A stretch of 64,000 bases of DNA, taken from Paenibacillus senegalimassiliensis. GTDB lineage: Bacteria > Bacillota > Bacilli > Paenibacillales > Paenibacillaceae. Under the pieces are notes generated by a model. The model saw only the letters and a list, made by a program, of their open reading frames with translations. It made no database searches and had not been told where the DNA came from. The position numbers and the translations under genes were made by a program. The stretch covers positions 419,368 to 483,367 of the forward strand of contig NZ_LN909045.1 of NCBI RefSeq assembly GCF_001486585.1, given 5' to 3'. Position 1 is the first letter of the stretch. Each line of letters opens with the position of its first letter. Positions 35,101 through 43,586 of the stretch are shown piece after piece.

Positions 35101-35961
35101 TGGGACCCGGCACAACCGGAAGGTGGGCGCGTATTCGATGTGCAAATCAAGCAAGGGGATGCGTATGTCCCACTGAATCTCTCGTCTACGTATCGCTTGG
35201 CAACCAATAGCTTCGTGGCCACAGGCGGTGATGGCTATGCTTCCTTTGCTGAAGCGATTGAACAAGGAGCGTATCACGAGGACCTGGGATATCCCGATTA
35301 TGAAATATTTATGGAGCATGTCGAGCGGCTGGGCGGTACGGTTAATCCGTCTGTAGAGGGCCGAATTACCGAGCAAGCGAAGCCTGCCGGGGAAAGCAAT
35401 GAGTCACCGTATGATTATCTGGAAGGCCATTGGGCCAAAGCTGCCGTGGAGGCATTGAATTCCCGTATTCCGGGACTGGCTGGCAGCCGGACCTTTGTGC
35501 CAGATCAGGCTGTTCAGAGAGGTGAATTTGTCTCTTGGCTGACAGCAGGCCTTGAACTGGAACCAGACGCGTCGGCTAATTCTTACACCGATGTAAGTGG
35601 CGAATTGGCTGGATCTGTCGGGGCAGCAGTCAAGGCTGGCATCCTTACGGATGACAAAGCACTGTTCGCACCCGAAGATAAGCTTGGCCGTGCGGAGATG
35701 AGTGTCATGACTGCACGTGCTCTGCGTTATATCCAAGGGTCCACTGATGAATCGGCACAACCGGATGCGGCTGCCTTGAGCCGTTACAAGGACAAGGCGT
35801 CCATCCCGGGTGATACGGCTGCCGATATCGCTTGGCTGACGGAGCAAAATATTCTTCAGGGTAATCAGCATCAGCTCTTTGGGGCGAACGAGTCAGCCAC
35901 CCGCGCTCAAGCTGCCGTTATTCTCATGCGCTTGCTGCAAGCGCTGGACCTCATTCAATAA
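32155..35961 (+). CDS. SLH-anchored bifunctional propeller/5'-nucleotidase
   Basis: A 1,268-residue surface protein. After a signal peptide (about 1-31), residues 40-560 form a 'choice-of-anchor I' beta-propeller-like domain (EYIALSGDEKTAYVSLQENN, GPEGLEFIPAE). Residues about 565-1075 are a UshA-type 5'-nucleotidase: TVMHTNDTHAH, DAGDVFSGD, FGNHEFD and SHLGY for the two-metal site, and LMNGGGIRAAI in the substrate domain. Three SLH motifs follow (about 1085-1268), which bind the wall polymer. It should release phosphate and nucleosides outside the cell. The frame is open to 32131, but GGGGAGGA is spaced for the TTG at 32155. Confidence 0.92.
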   Translation: MKKSRKVFSLWMAASIAVSMIGPVGGAAAAGTSELAQDAAADKLSATWQTPASDALGIRKIASYSVGTSSEDGGVAEIVRYNEDNGKFYLINGSSEPASIDIVPLKASGELTKESTINVQALAEQASGFTFGDLTSIDINTVTQQIAVAVQEADANKTGKILLLDYAGKLVKEYPTGVQPDMVKFTSDGRYILTADEGEPRVEGIDPEGSVTVVDTKENQVKHVKFDNPAVIDDKVHIRGTANGDGIITGSGSKADAVTDLEPEYIALSGDEKTAYVSLQENNAIAAIDIAAGKVISVKGLGFKDLSDPRNSLDLVEDGEIRLENVPFLGMYMPDGIDAYTIDGKTYLFTANEGDATEWDGRVGVTKLKDLAGLNPESKAGQFLKDSGDTYDDVEVATDMGPDGVYMYGARSFSIWNADDMKQVYDSGNEFEKITSERLPDVFNSNHSKVNKDKRSPKKGPEPEYITVGEVDGKLYAFTGLERIGGVMAYDVTNPEKPQFAAYLNPRDFTKKLDTDTGPEGLEFIPAEASPTNRPLLLVANEVSGTVAVLELGAPKAQQPASGETWKLTVMHTNDTHAHLAEVARRATLVKQIRAEEKDSLLLDAGDVFSGDLYFTKWFGLADLSFMNMMGYDAMTFGNHEFDQGTGALAEFVKNAQFPLVSSNIDFSTNQDMLPLLKSPTTLDATASKTTAQAGVYPYVVLDVNGHQVGVFGLTTEDTAETSGGGKAVKFNDATASAAATVAAMEKEGLNIIIALSHLGYARDQKLALDVEGIDLIVGGHTHTKLDAPEIVVDDVHGTPTAIVQANEWGKFLGRVDVVFDSEGVVLTGPGQTTGHLIAVDPEQVAEDAKAKEVLAPYNEELEEMKKQPVGQAAVVLDGVRENVRSKETNLGNLIADGMLEKARQLKEADVALMNGGGIRAAIDEGEITMGELRTVMPFGNTLFVLDVTGQQLKNGLENGISGAKSDDLPGKFPQIAGMTFKWDPAQPEGGRVFDVQIKQGDAYVPLNLSSTYRLATNSFVATGGDGYASFAEAIEQGAYHEDLGYPDYEIFMEHVERLGGTVNPSVEGRITEQAKPAGESNESPYDYLEGHWAKAAVEALNSRIPGLAGSRTFVPDQAVQRGEFVSWLTAGLELEPDASANSYTDVSGELAGSVGAAVKAGILTDDKALFAPEDKLGRAEMSVMTARALRYIQGSTDESAQPDAAALSRYKDKASIPGDTAADIAWLTEQNILQGNQHQLFGANESATRAQAAVILMRLLQALDLIQ

Positions 35962-35981
35962 GACGACTATAACAACTATTT

Positions 35982-36030
35982 AACACAGGAACCTGACAGG
36001 CTACGGTCTGCCAGGTTCCTGTGTTTTTTG
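35982..36030 (+). terminator. Terminator of the nucleotidase gene
   Basis: A 14-bp perfect stem (35982-35995 and 36012-36025) ends in a T-run. Confidence 0.9.
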
Positions 36031-36145
36031 CTGTAAGAAGATTAAGGTTGGGCAGAAAATGTCGGGAATGTTCGGCGAACTGTCACAGATCACAGGGAGA
36101 AGCTGACAGGCAACGGCAAATCTATCGACGACTTTATATTAGTAT

Positions 36146-36167
36146 GTTATCATGAGAGTCTGATAAC
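36146..36167 (+). promoter_or_regulatory. Inverted repeat, operator candidate of the amino-acid ABC operon
   Basis: GTTATCA (36146-36152) and TGATAAC (36161-36167) are perfect inverse copies separated by 8 bases, 62 bases before the binding-protein start. The position suits a repressor or activator site; the regulator is unknown. Confidence 0.45.
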
Positions 36168-36228
36168 GTATTAACGAACTAAAGCGTCGGCCGTTAAGTA
36201 TGGGCGATGGCTGTATGGGGGAGAGAAC

Positions 36229-37008
36229 ATGATGAAGGGTAAAAAAATCGTAGTATTAAGCGTGATTTTGGGACTTATGCTAACCGTATTGGCGGGATGT
36301 GGCGGCTCTGCCAAGGATGACAATAAGCTGGTCATCGGTATAGATGATAAATTTGCGCCGATGGGCTTTCGTGATGAGAAGAACGAAATTGTAGGCTTTG
36401 ACATTGATTACGCCAAGGCAGCAGGCGAGAAGATGGGAATGGAAGTAACATTTCAACCTATCGACTGGAAGGCCAAGGAATCCGAATTGAACAGCGGACG
36501 GATCGATCTGATCTGGAACGGCTATACGATTACAGAGGAACGTAAGGGGAAGGTTCTGTTCACTAAGCCTTACTTGAAGAACAGTCAGGTGGTTGTCACG
36601 CTGGCTGATTCGGATATCAAGGTGTTGGCTGATCTGGCTGGCAAGGAAATTGGGCTGCAATCCTTATCCTCCGCTGCGGATGCTTTGGATGCGGCACCGG
36701 TCAAGGACGAGGTTAACTCGGTGTCGGAGTTCCCGGACAATGTGCTTGCTCTTAGCGACTTAAAGACGAAGCGGCTTGATGCGGTCGTTATTGATGAAGT
36801 GGTGGCAAGATACTATATGTCCAAGGAAGAAGGCACCTTCAAGCTATTAGAGGAATCGCTGGCTCCCGAGGAATACGGTATCGGGGTGAAGAAGGGCAAT
36901 GAGGAACTGCTGAACCGGTTGCAGCAAGCGCTGGATGAATTGAACGCGGACGGTACGGCAGCTCAGATCTCACAGCAATGGTTCGGCGAAGATAAAGTGC
37001 TGAAATAG
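36229..37008 (+). CDS. Polar amino-acid ABC transporter, substrate-binding lipoprotein
   Basis: A 259-residue lipoprotein. The signal ends with the lipobox LAGC (Cys near 24); the SBP_bac_3 domain shows GIDDKFAPMGFRDE, GFDIDYAKAAGEKMG and the domain-2 NGYTITEERKGKVLFTKPY. It collects an amino acid outside the membrane for the permease and ATPase that follow. The acidic and aromatic residues of the pocket do not settle whether the ligand is cystine, glutamine or another polar amino acid. GGGGGAGAG precedes the double ATG. Confidence 0.92.
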   Translation: MMKGKKIVVLSVILGLMLTVLAGCGGSAKDDNKLVIGIDDKFAPMGFRDEKNEIVGFDIDYAKAAGEKMGMEVTFQPIDWKAKESELNSGRIDLIWNGYTITEERKGKVLFTKPYLKNSQVVVTLADSDIKVLADLAGKEIGLQSLSSAADALDAAPVKDEVNSVSEFPDNVLALSDLKTKRLDAVVIDEVVARYYMSKEEGTFKLLEESLAPEEYGIGVKKGNEELLNRLQQALDELNADGTAAQISQQWFGEDKVLK

Positions 37009-37018
37009 GAGAACGAAG

Positions 37019-37678
37019 ATGATCCTGGATTATATGATTAGCATTGCAGGACCGATGCTGGAGGGAGCGGGGACGACGGTTTTGCTGTTCGCCCTGGCGA
37101 TCGTCACCTCAATTCCGCTTGGCTTTGCCTTTACCTTTATGGTTCGCAGCCGGATCAAGCCTGTGTCCTGGTTTGCGAGCGGATATATTTATGTGATGCG
37201 CGGAACGCCGCTGCTGCTGCAAATGCTGTTTGTTTGCTTCGGCCTGCCCGTGCTGCCGGTTATCGGGGAGTACCTGGTCATGGACCGTTTTGCGGCCGCC
37301 TGTCTTGCCTTTACTTTGAATTATGCAGCCTATTTCGCCGAGATCTTCCGCGGAGGATTGCTTGGCATTGATAAGGGGCAGCATGAAGCCGCCAAGGTGC
37401 TGGGGCTTACCCGCTGGCAAACGACGACCCGGATCGTGCTTCCACAGATGTTGCGGATTGCCTTGCCTGCCATCTCCAACGAGTCTATTACTCTGGTGAA
37501 GGACACGGCACTGCTGTATGCAGTGGCGGTACCGGAACTGCTGCATTTTGCCCAAACTGCAGTCAATCGCGACTTTACAGTCATGCCGCTGGTCTTGGCC
37601 GGAGTGATCTATTTGCTAATGACGCTGGTGCTGACCGTATTGTTTAAGGCGCTGGAACGAAAGTATAAATTTGAGTAA
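37019..37678 (+). CDS. Polar amino-acid ABC transporter, permease
   Basis: A 219-residue HisMQ-type permease with about five helices. YVMRGTPLLLQMLF and the EAA-like loop GQHEAAKVLGLTRWQTTTRIVLPQ are diagnostic. An AGGAG site lies inside the 10-base gap after the binding-protein gene. It probably functions as a homodimer because only one permease gene is present. Confidence 0.94.
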   Translation: MILDYMISIAGPMLEGAGTTVLLFALAIVTSIPLGFAFTFMVRSRIKPVSWFASGYIYVMRGTPLLLQMLFVCFGLPVLPVIGEYLVMDRFAAACLAFTLNYAAYFAEIFRGGLLGIDKGQHEAAKVLGLTRWQTTTRIVLPQMLRIALPAISNESITLVKDTALLYAVAVPELLHFAQTAVNRDFTVMPLVLAGVIYLLMTLVLTVLFKALERKYKFE

Positions 37679-37694
37679 AGGTTAGAGGACTGGA

Positions 37695-38447
37695 ATGGTG
37701 AACATGGGGATTGTGGAGCTTGCCAATGTCAAAAAGAAGTTCGGTACCCTGGAGGTGCTGCACGACGTATCTTTCAACGTTGATACCAGTGAGGTTATCG
37801 CCGTAATTGGCCCTTCAGGCTCGGGTAAAAGCACGATGCTGCGTAGTCTTGCCCACCTGGAAGAAGTGGACGGCGGTAGCATTCGCATTGGGGATCAGTA
37901 CCTCGTCAAGGATGGACAGTATGCGCGTCCGGCTGCAATCAAGCAGATGACGGCGCGGATGGGGATGGTGTTCCAGCACTTCAATCTGTTCCCGCATCTG
38001 ACGGTACGGGGTAACCTGGAGCTGGCTCCCAAGCTTGTGAAGGGATTGCCTCCCGCCGATATTCGCGGCAAGGCGTCGGAATTGCTGGAGAAGGTGGGTT
38101 TGCTGGACAAGGCGGATGCTTATCCGTCCCTTTTGTCTGGAGGACAAAAGCAGCGGGTAGCCATTGCAAGGGCGCTGATGATGAACCCGGAAATTCTGCT
38201 ATTCGACGAGCCGACGTCGGCGCTGGACCCGGAGCTTACGGGTGAGGTGCTGCAGGTCATGAAGCGACTGGCCGAGGAGCGCATGACGATGATTGTGGTG
38301 ACGCATGAGATGGGCTTTGCTCGGGAAGTGGCAGACCGTGTTCTGTTCATGGCGGATGGAGCGTTCATTGAGTCTGGTAAGCCGGAGGAATTGTTCGGGC
38401 ATCCCCGGCATGAGCGGACGCGCACCTTCCTGCAACGGGTATTGTAG
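37695..38447 (+). CDS. Polar amino-acid ABC transporter, ATP-binding protein
   Basis: A 250-residue GlnQ/HisP-type ATPase: Walker [11 protein letters not shown]-loop [13 protein letters not shown], signature LSGGQKQR, Walker [14 protein letters not shown], switch [10 protein letters not shown]. It powers uptake by the two proteins encoded just upstream. Two in-frame starts (37695 and 37704) are possible; the first is nearer AGAGGA. Confidence 0.94.
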   Translation: MVNMGIVELANVKKKFGTLEVLHDVSFNVDTSEVIAVIGPSGSGKSTMLRSLAHLEEVDGGSIRIGDQYLVKDGQYARPAAIKQMTARMGMVFQHFNLFPHLTVRGNLELAPKLVKGLPPADIRGKASELLEKVGLLDKADAYPSLLSGGQKQRVAIARALMMNPEILLFDEPTSALDPELTGEVLQVMKRLAEERMTMIVVTHEMGFAREVADRVLFMADGAFIESGKPEELFGHPRHERTRTFLQRVL

Positions 38448-38524
38448 CAGTAGAGTCAGGCGCTGGTTGGAGGAAGAACGGCAATGCCTGGACGGTATCC
38501 TCCAGACATTCAGAAGGAATAAGG

Positions 38525-38584
38525 AAACGGCGGCAAGGCCAGGGACCGTAAGACGCGGTCCCGGCGCTTGCCGCCGTTTTGTCA
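38525..38584 (+). terminator. Bidirectional terminator
   Basis: AAACGGCGGCAAG pairs with CTTGCCGCCGTTT, an inner GGGACCG/CGGTCCC stem extends it, and the plus-strand tail is TTTTG. It lies between convergent genes. Confidence 0.85.
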
Positions 38585-38592
38585 TGTCTGCA

Positions 38593-40401
38593 TTATTTAA
38601 CTGAATAGACGCCTTCCTGATACATCAATGAATAGACGAGACCGGCTTCACTCAGTACGGCTTGCCCGATCGTATCCTTCACGATATGCTGCGAGCTGCC
38701 ATCTGCTCCAAGCTTGTAAATGCCAGGGGCATAGCCATCAGCGATATAGTAGATGCCAGTCTTCCCGATGTAAAGTCTGAGATCAGAATCGCTTATTCCT
38801 GGCAACCCGGCCAATTTGGTCGCTTGTCCGTTGGCTGGATTATAGCGATACAGCTCTGTGCCTTGATTACCCTCTACAGTGTAATAGAAGAGGTTGTCGT
38901 ATATCTTCAATACGTTAGCTTGATCTGGTGTGATACGTTCCAGGTTGCTTCCGTCCAAGCCAGCACGCATCAGCGCTCCAGTATCTCCGTCCAGATAATA
39001 AATCTGCTCCTGAACCACCCAGAAACGCTGAGTATTCGCAACGATCTGCTCATGCTTGCGTTCGGTAGAACTGATGCGATATAAAGCGGTGACATCCTCG
39101 GGATCGCTGTCCTTGAACCCTAGGGCGTATAGTGAACCATCTCTCAAGGTTAACGAGTCATCCCCTGTGTAGCCGACCCCTCCGTTTACCATTGAATGAC
39201 GTATAATGCCGTATACATAGCCGGGTTCACCAAGCTCCACCTGTTCCCCCGTGAGGGTATCAACCCGAGATATATTATCAGTTGGACCGCTCATAAACCG
39301 AAAATCAGTATAGTATAGATTCGCCTGGTCTTTGACAAGTCCGAGCACGCTCTTAGCCGTTGTTATCTGTTGCAGCGCGCCGTTCTTCACAAGATAGAGG
39401 GTGTCGTGCCCCATAGTTAAGTCACCGCTATGGAGATTGATGTACAGTTCGCCATCCAGCTTCTGCACATCGGTCAGCCAGCCCCAGCCTGGGGATAAAT
39501 CCTGGATTCCCAACGAAGCGATCTTGCGCGGCTTCAGGGTGGCGAAGCTGTAGGCGTACAGGGAGACTTCGTCGTTCACCTTCGATACATAATACAAGTC
39601 TTCTCCGATAACCTTGGCCGAATTAAATACGGGTTGTCCGGGAACCTCAACCTGAACGTTCTTCTTGTCGGGCGTCTGACGGAATAGTTGCTCGTCAAGG
39701 GTGCTTCCATTGTTGCGGTAAAAGGTCCTCGTGTAGTAGTTAGCATTGTTATACCGAGTTAGCGGAGTTATTACCTTGTCATCCACAATCGGCTTGCGGG
39801 AATCCGTTAATTGCTTCATGATCGCAGTTTGGACGGCTTGCGTTTGTGGGTGCTTCACATCAATCGTTCCATCGCCAATGAGAATCAGCCCGTTCAGCCA
39901 AGTGATCTGCTTGCCAAGCGCAACTCCGGCGTCACGAAGTGGCAGCATGACTCTGCCATTGATCATTTGGGCAGGGACGTCCAGAGCAACCTGCTTCTCA
40001 TTTACCAGCATGGTCTTGCTGTTGAGCTTGAACTTGACGCTCTTCTTCTGCGTGACATTGCGCAGGGTGATGTCTTCCGGCTTCTTCGCCTCCCAGATAA
40101 CCTCCCACATCCCCTGGTTAGGGCCGGTGCTTTGCTCGGCCAGATAGCCCATCAGACGTATGGGAACGAGCACGCGCCCATTTCTTTGCACGACTTGATA
40201 ATCCCCGCCGAGTTCTCTTTTTTGCCCCTGAATAAAAGCCTTGCCCGCATAGTTATACGGAATGATGGACAACTCGTTAAAGGCTTGTTCCAGCGATTTG
40301 TTGCTGCTTCCGGCTACGTTCTGCTGTTCAGCGGCATAAGCCCCCGCAGTTCCCAGACTCAAGCAAGCTGCCAAACAAAGCGACATCCATTTGCTTCTCA
40401 T
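38593..40401 (-). CDS. Exported stalk-domain/propeller protein
   Basis: A 602-residue protein with a cleavable signal peptide (about 1-23, ending AYA). Residues about 50-185 contain copper-amine-oxidase-N 'stalk' repeats (NGRVLVPIRLMGYL; INGRVMLPLRDAG), followed by a beta-propeller-like region of DUF5050 type (repeated YY and LY turns such as DLYYVSKVND, YYIADGYAPGIYKLG). Paenibacillus genomes carry many such surface proteins; their role is not known. AAGGGAG precedes ATG. No regulatory partner is nearby. A MITE-like element lies about 130 bases upstream. Confidence 0.82.
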   Translation of the reverse strand: MRSKWMSLCLAACLSLGTAGAYAAEQQNVAGSSNKSLEQAFNELSIIPYNYAGKAFIQGQKRELGGDYQVVQRNGRVLVPIRLMGYLAEQSTGPNQGMWEVIWEAKKPEDITLRNVTQKKSVKFKLNSKTMLVNEKQVALDVPAQMINGRVMLPLRDAGVALGKQITWLNGLILIGDGTIDVKHPQTQAVQTAIMKQLTDSRKPIVDDKVITPLTRYNNANYYTRTFYRNNGSTLDEQLFRQTPDKKNVQVEVPGQPVFNSAKVIGEDLYYVSKVNDEVSLYAYSFATLKPRKIASLGIQDLSPGWGWLTDVQKLDGELYINLHSGDLTMGHDTLYLVKNGALQQITTAKSVLGLVKDQANLYYTDFRFMSGPTDNISRVDTLTGEQVELGEPGYVYGIIRHSMVNGGVGYTGDDSLTLRDGSLYALGFKDSDPEDVTALYRISSTERKHEQIVANTQRFWVVQEQIYYLDGDTGALMRAGLDGSNLERITPDQANVLKIYDNLFYYTVEGNQGTELYRYNPANGQATKLAGLPGISDSDLRLYIGKTGIYYIADGYAPGIYKLGADGSSQHIVKDTIGQAVLSEAGLVYSLMYQEGVYSVK

Positions 40402-40528
40402 ACAAATCTCCCTTCAAGCAATGTGATACAACCTTATACCCTCTAAACGCAAACGATCTCACAAAAGTTTCTGTCCCTTTTGGACAAGGATGATGTAAAA
40501 TCGAAAATGCAGGGTAGTTATAGTGCGT

Positions 40529-40661
40529 GTTCAAGAAGTCGAATTTTCAGGACCGAAGCTTATGCTTTCGATGTGCGTTTTTTCAAAACGCTTGAGTTAG
40601 ATGAAGCTAGGGACTGAGTAGCGGAGCGTAGACAAATCTGTGGGAAGATGACTTTTTGAAC
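40529..40661 (+). mobile_element. MITE-like repeat, copy A (shortened)
   Basis: The ends GTTCAAGAAGTCG and GACTTTTTGAAC are inverted copies; the middle contains GATGAAGCTAGGGACTGAG and GTAGCGGAGCGTA, shared with copies at 61928 and 63396. This copy is about 133 bases, with a different left interior (AAGCTTATGCTTTCG) and without the GTACGTGAGC part. No protein is encoded. Confidence 0.75.
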
Positions 40662-40696
40662 AACCTCTTATAGATGGCAGGATGGGGGAGTATTGG

Positions 40697-41857
40697 ATGA
40701 TGAAGGACTATGCTTCAGCCACCGTCGTATCGACGGCGTGCAATTATGTAATGGTACGTGAGGAGGGCTTCACGCATACGTATCGGACCTACTTGAAATT
40801 GCGGGAGAACGGGCCGCTTGAGCTACGGTTCTGGCATAGCAATGCGGTCGATTCAACCTGGGATACAGGAACGGTGGCAACAGGCGGTCTGCTTGGCGGC
40901 AACTGGCAGATTGAGGCGGCTTATGTTGCTGACGGCGGCGTTGTGGCGGATGGCTCGGTTGTGAACGGATCGCAGGTTCAGATTGCCTTTGCCGGAAGCG
41001 CTGTCAAGAAGGTGGAGCCAGGCGAGCAATTCTGGAGTGACCCCGTAGCGATTGATTTGCCGAAAGGACATCTGCTGGCCTTTACCTGGACGATCACGGC
41101 GCCGAAAGGGACAAGCGTGCCTTACAACACAGAGCAAATGCTGGTCAGCGCTTATGATGCTCCCGGCAATTATGCTGGCGTGGAGCGCGCGGACGAGTTC
41201 AAGGCTTCCGCCAACCTGCTGGTGCTGCCAGCCTTTATCGGTTATGTGAATCCGGTCCGGAAGCGGTTGGTTTTCCTTGGCGATTCGATCACTCAGGGAG
41301 TCAGAACACGTCAGGATGCTTACGAGTATTGGGTGGCCCGGATTGCTGAGGGGCTAGGCGCCGAATATGGAGTGTGGAACCTTGGCTCCGGTTGGGCGCG
41401 GGCCTATGATGCCGCCGCCGATGCTGCTTGGCTGAGCAAGGTGAAGCTGGGACTGGTCCCGGGCGCGGGAACTCAGGTTATACTTGCTTTAGGGGTCAAT
41501 GACATCGATATCGGCGCAAGGACGTCTGACGAATTGCTTGCCGACTTGACGACAATCATTTCGGTATTGCGGAATCATGATTCTTCCGTGGAAATCATTC
41601 TATTTACCGTGACACCATTTAACTTCAAGGATGAACGGGAGCAGTATTGGCGTGAAGTTAACGAGACGCTTCGTATTTCCGCGTTACCGGGAGTAGACCA
41701 TGTGTTTGACATGGCCGCTTTGCTATCCAGACCAGAGCCGGAGGCCCACCGGGAACGGCAGGAATTCATGAGCTCGACGGATGATCCGCATCCGAACGGA
41801 CATGCAGGCCAGGTCGTTAGTGATGCGTTCCTCGCTTGGTATAAGAAGAAGGGCTGA
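40697..41857 (+). CDS. SGNH/GDSL carbohydrate esterase with N-terminal beta-sandwich
   Basis: A 386-residue protein without a signal peptide. Residues about 1-180 look like a beta-sandwich; about 188-386 is an SGNH esterase with S197 (FLGDSITQG), Gly in NLGSGW, N268 (ALGVND) and the Asp/His pair in DDPHPNGH near the end. This domain order resembles two-domain acetyl-xylan or similar carbohydrate esterases. ATG 40697 has GGGGGAG 6 bases upstream. It lies 35 bases after a MITE-like repeat. It may deacetylate imported xylo-oligosaccharides, in line with the convergent GH43 gene. Confidence 0.85.
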   Translation: MMKDYASATVVSTACNYVMVREEGFTHTYRTYLKLRENGPLELRFWHSNAVDSTWDTGTVATGGLLGGNWQIEAAYVADGGVVADGSVVNGSQVQIAFAGSAVKKVEPGEQFWSDPVAIDLPKGHLLAFTWTITAPKGTSVPYNTEQMLVSAYDAPGNYAGVERADEFKASANLLVLPAFIGYVNPVRKRLVFLGDSITQGVRTRQDAYEYWVARIAEGLGAEYGVWNLGSGWARAYDAAADAAWLSKVKLGLVPGAGTQVILALGVNDIDIGARTSDELLADLTTIISVLRNHDSSVEIILFTVTPFNFKDEREQYWREVNETLRISALPGVDHVFDMAALLSRPEPEAHRERQEFMSSTDDPHPNGHAGQVVSDAFLAWYKKKG

Positions 41858-41866
41858 AGCCTCAAT

Positions 41867-41921
41867 AAAAAACAGGCAAGCCATCCACGGACTTTCTCCT
41901 TTGGGGCTTGCCTGTTTTTCC
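41867..41921 (+). terminator. Bidirectional terminator
   Basis: AACAGGCAAGCC pairs with GGCTTGCCTGTT with A-rich and T-rich flanks; it separates the convergent esterase and GH43 genes. Confidence 0.88.
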
Positions 41922-41940
41922 CTATATTATGCTGATCAGG

Positions 41941-43434
41941 TTAAGCATACACGCATCTAAATTCGGTGAACTCAGCTATAGCACCTTCTCCATGGGCATA
42001 CAGGCCAATGACTACTCCTGTAAATCCTCCTGCCACCTCAGAGGATAGGTACCTGGTCTGGGCCGTCCCCAGTAAGATGCCTTTTCCATTGATATGAGTA
42101 TAGAAGCTGTATTGCTTGCGATCCGCCCGAATGATTAACGTAACCTGATTGCTGGCAGCCAGATCGACTTTATGCTCCACGGATTTGATGTCGCCAATGT
42201 TGAGTCGTTCTATGACTTGGTAGGTCGTTCCTTCGTTGCGTAAGGCCAAATCATAATGATGGTTCTCATCCATATAAAGCGTAATCCCGGCCTCTCCGTG
42301 GTTAAGTTGTACCTCGCAAGAGATTTCCACGTCAAAGTCTCTTTGCCGAATCCCGATGAAGGTGGGGTTCTTCGGCAGGTCCAGAGAGATGTCCGTTCCT
42401 TTAAGTGTAGCTTTGTTCTCTTCAAGCACATAGTGACTTAACTCCGGATGGCGAAGATAACACCAGTCCAGCTTCCAATCGGTATTCTCGAAGGTGAAGT
42501 TCTTCTGCACTTGCTGGATAATATCGCTTGGTATCCGGTCTGTCTCAAAGCTTGAGAGTGTGGTTCCCTGATGCCCTGCTGTAAACCAGCCATCTTCTCC
42601 AAAAGTAACGGGTGTGAGAAATACTTCACGGCCCAGATGATGGTAAGTAAGATATTGCCCGATTTGCCGGAAGCCGAGATGGAGCATCCACCAATTCCCT
42701 TCATGATCTTGAATGAGATCGCCGTGTCCCACTCCCTGGAGCTCATAACGGCCAAGGTTGCGATTGGTCAACACAGGATTGTTCGGATAAGCTTCAAATG
42801 GCCCGGAGATTTCATCCCCGCGAGCATACACAACCATATGCCCATATTCGGTTCCGCCCTCGGCAGCCATTAAATAATAATGGCCATTCATGCGATACAT
42901 ATGGGGACTTTCCAAATATCGTCCGCCAGTCCCTTTCCAGATTGAACGGCTTGGCGAGAGCTTACGTCCTGTCTCCATATCAAGTTCACATTGAACAACG
43001 CCTCCCACGCCCTCATCATCGACCCCATTGCTCATGAAGAAAGCTCTGCCGTCCTCAAAATACAAATCCGGATCAATCCCGCCCTGATCGACGAAGATGG
43101 GATCAGACCACTCCCCATAAATATCGTCGGTCCATACATAGAAATTTTGACGTGTGGTATCGTTGGTAGTGGTCATATAGAAGCGCCCGCCGTGGTGGCG
43201 AATGGTGGGGGCAAAGACGCCTCCCGAGCTGCCAACAGAACCGAGTTGGACCTGGCTCTCACGGGTCAGGCAATGTCCAATTTGCTTCCAGTTGATTAGG
43301 TCCTTGCTCTCGAACAAGGGAACGCCGGGGAAATATTGAAAGGAACTGCACACCAGGTAATAGGTGTCTTCCACCTTGCACACACTAGGGTCCGGATAAA
43401 AGCCCTTGATAACGGGATTATTGTATTTCATCAT
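41941..43434 (-). CDS. Glycoside hydrolase family 43 (beta-xylosidase/arabinofuranosidase-like)
   Basis: A 497-residue cytoplasmic enzyme. The five-bladed propeller (about 1-320) has the GH43 residues D15 (YPDPS), D121/D123 in GGIDPDLYF and the acid E175 (YLESPHMY). A C-terminal beta-sandwich (about 335-497; RQRDFDVEISCEV) is as in XynB-type two-domain enzymes. No signal peptide, so it works on imported oligosaccharides. An upstream frame adds 11 residues, but AAAGAGGTG fits the ATG pair at 43434. It is divergent from an HTH regulator gene. Confidence 0.92.
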   Translation of the reverse strand: MMKYNNPVIKGFYPDPSVCKVEDTYYLVCSSFQYFPGVPLFESKDLINWKQIGHCLTRESQVQLGSVGSSGGVFAPTIRHHGGRFYMTTTNDTTRQNFYVWTDDIYGEWSDPIFVDQGGIDPDLYFEDGRAFFMSNGVDDEGVGGVVQCELDMETGRKLSPSRSIWKGTGGRYLESPHMYRMNGHYYLMAAEGGTEYGHMVVYARGDEISGPFEAYPNNPVLTNRNLGRYELQGVGHGDLIQDHEGNWWMLHLGFRQIGQYLTYHHLGREVFLTPVTFGEDGWFTAGHQGTTLSSFETDRIPSDIIQQVQKNFTFENTDWKLDWCYLRHPELSHYVLEENKATLKGTDISLDLPKNPTFIGIRQRDFDVEISCEVQLNHGEAGITLYMDENHHYDLALRNEGTTYQVIERLNIGDIKSVEHKVDLAASNQVTLIIRADRKQYSFYTHINGKGILLGTAQTRYLSSEVAGGFTGVVIGLYAHGEGAIAEFTEFRCVYA

Positions 43435-43491
43435 AAGCACCTCTTTAGTCATTCGATTGTCATTCATAAATATATAAATTTAATCAAAGTT

Positions 43492-43501
43492 GGTTCGAAC
43501 C
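43492..43501 (+). promoter_or_regulatory. Palindrome GGTTCGAACC between GH43 and its regulator
   Basis: A perfect 10-bp palindrome lies 57 bases before the GH43 start in the divergent gap, with AT-rich sides (TATATAAATTTAA and TTTAAATTAATATATA, roughly inverse). It is a candidate operator of the neighbouring regulator. The evidence is position and symmetry only. Confidence 0.35.
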
Positions 43502-43586
43502 TAAGCACATTAAACCTCATTGATTGGTGCTATGCAATATATAAGGCTTGAAGGTTGAAGGCAATTTGTTTTAAATTAATATATAT

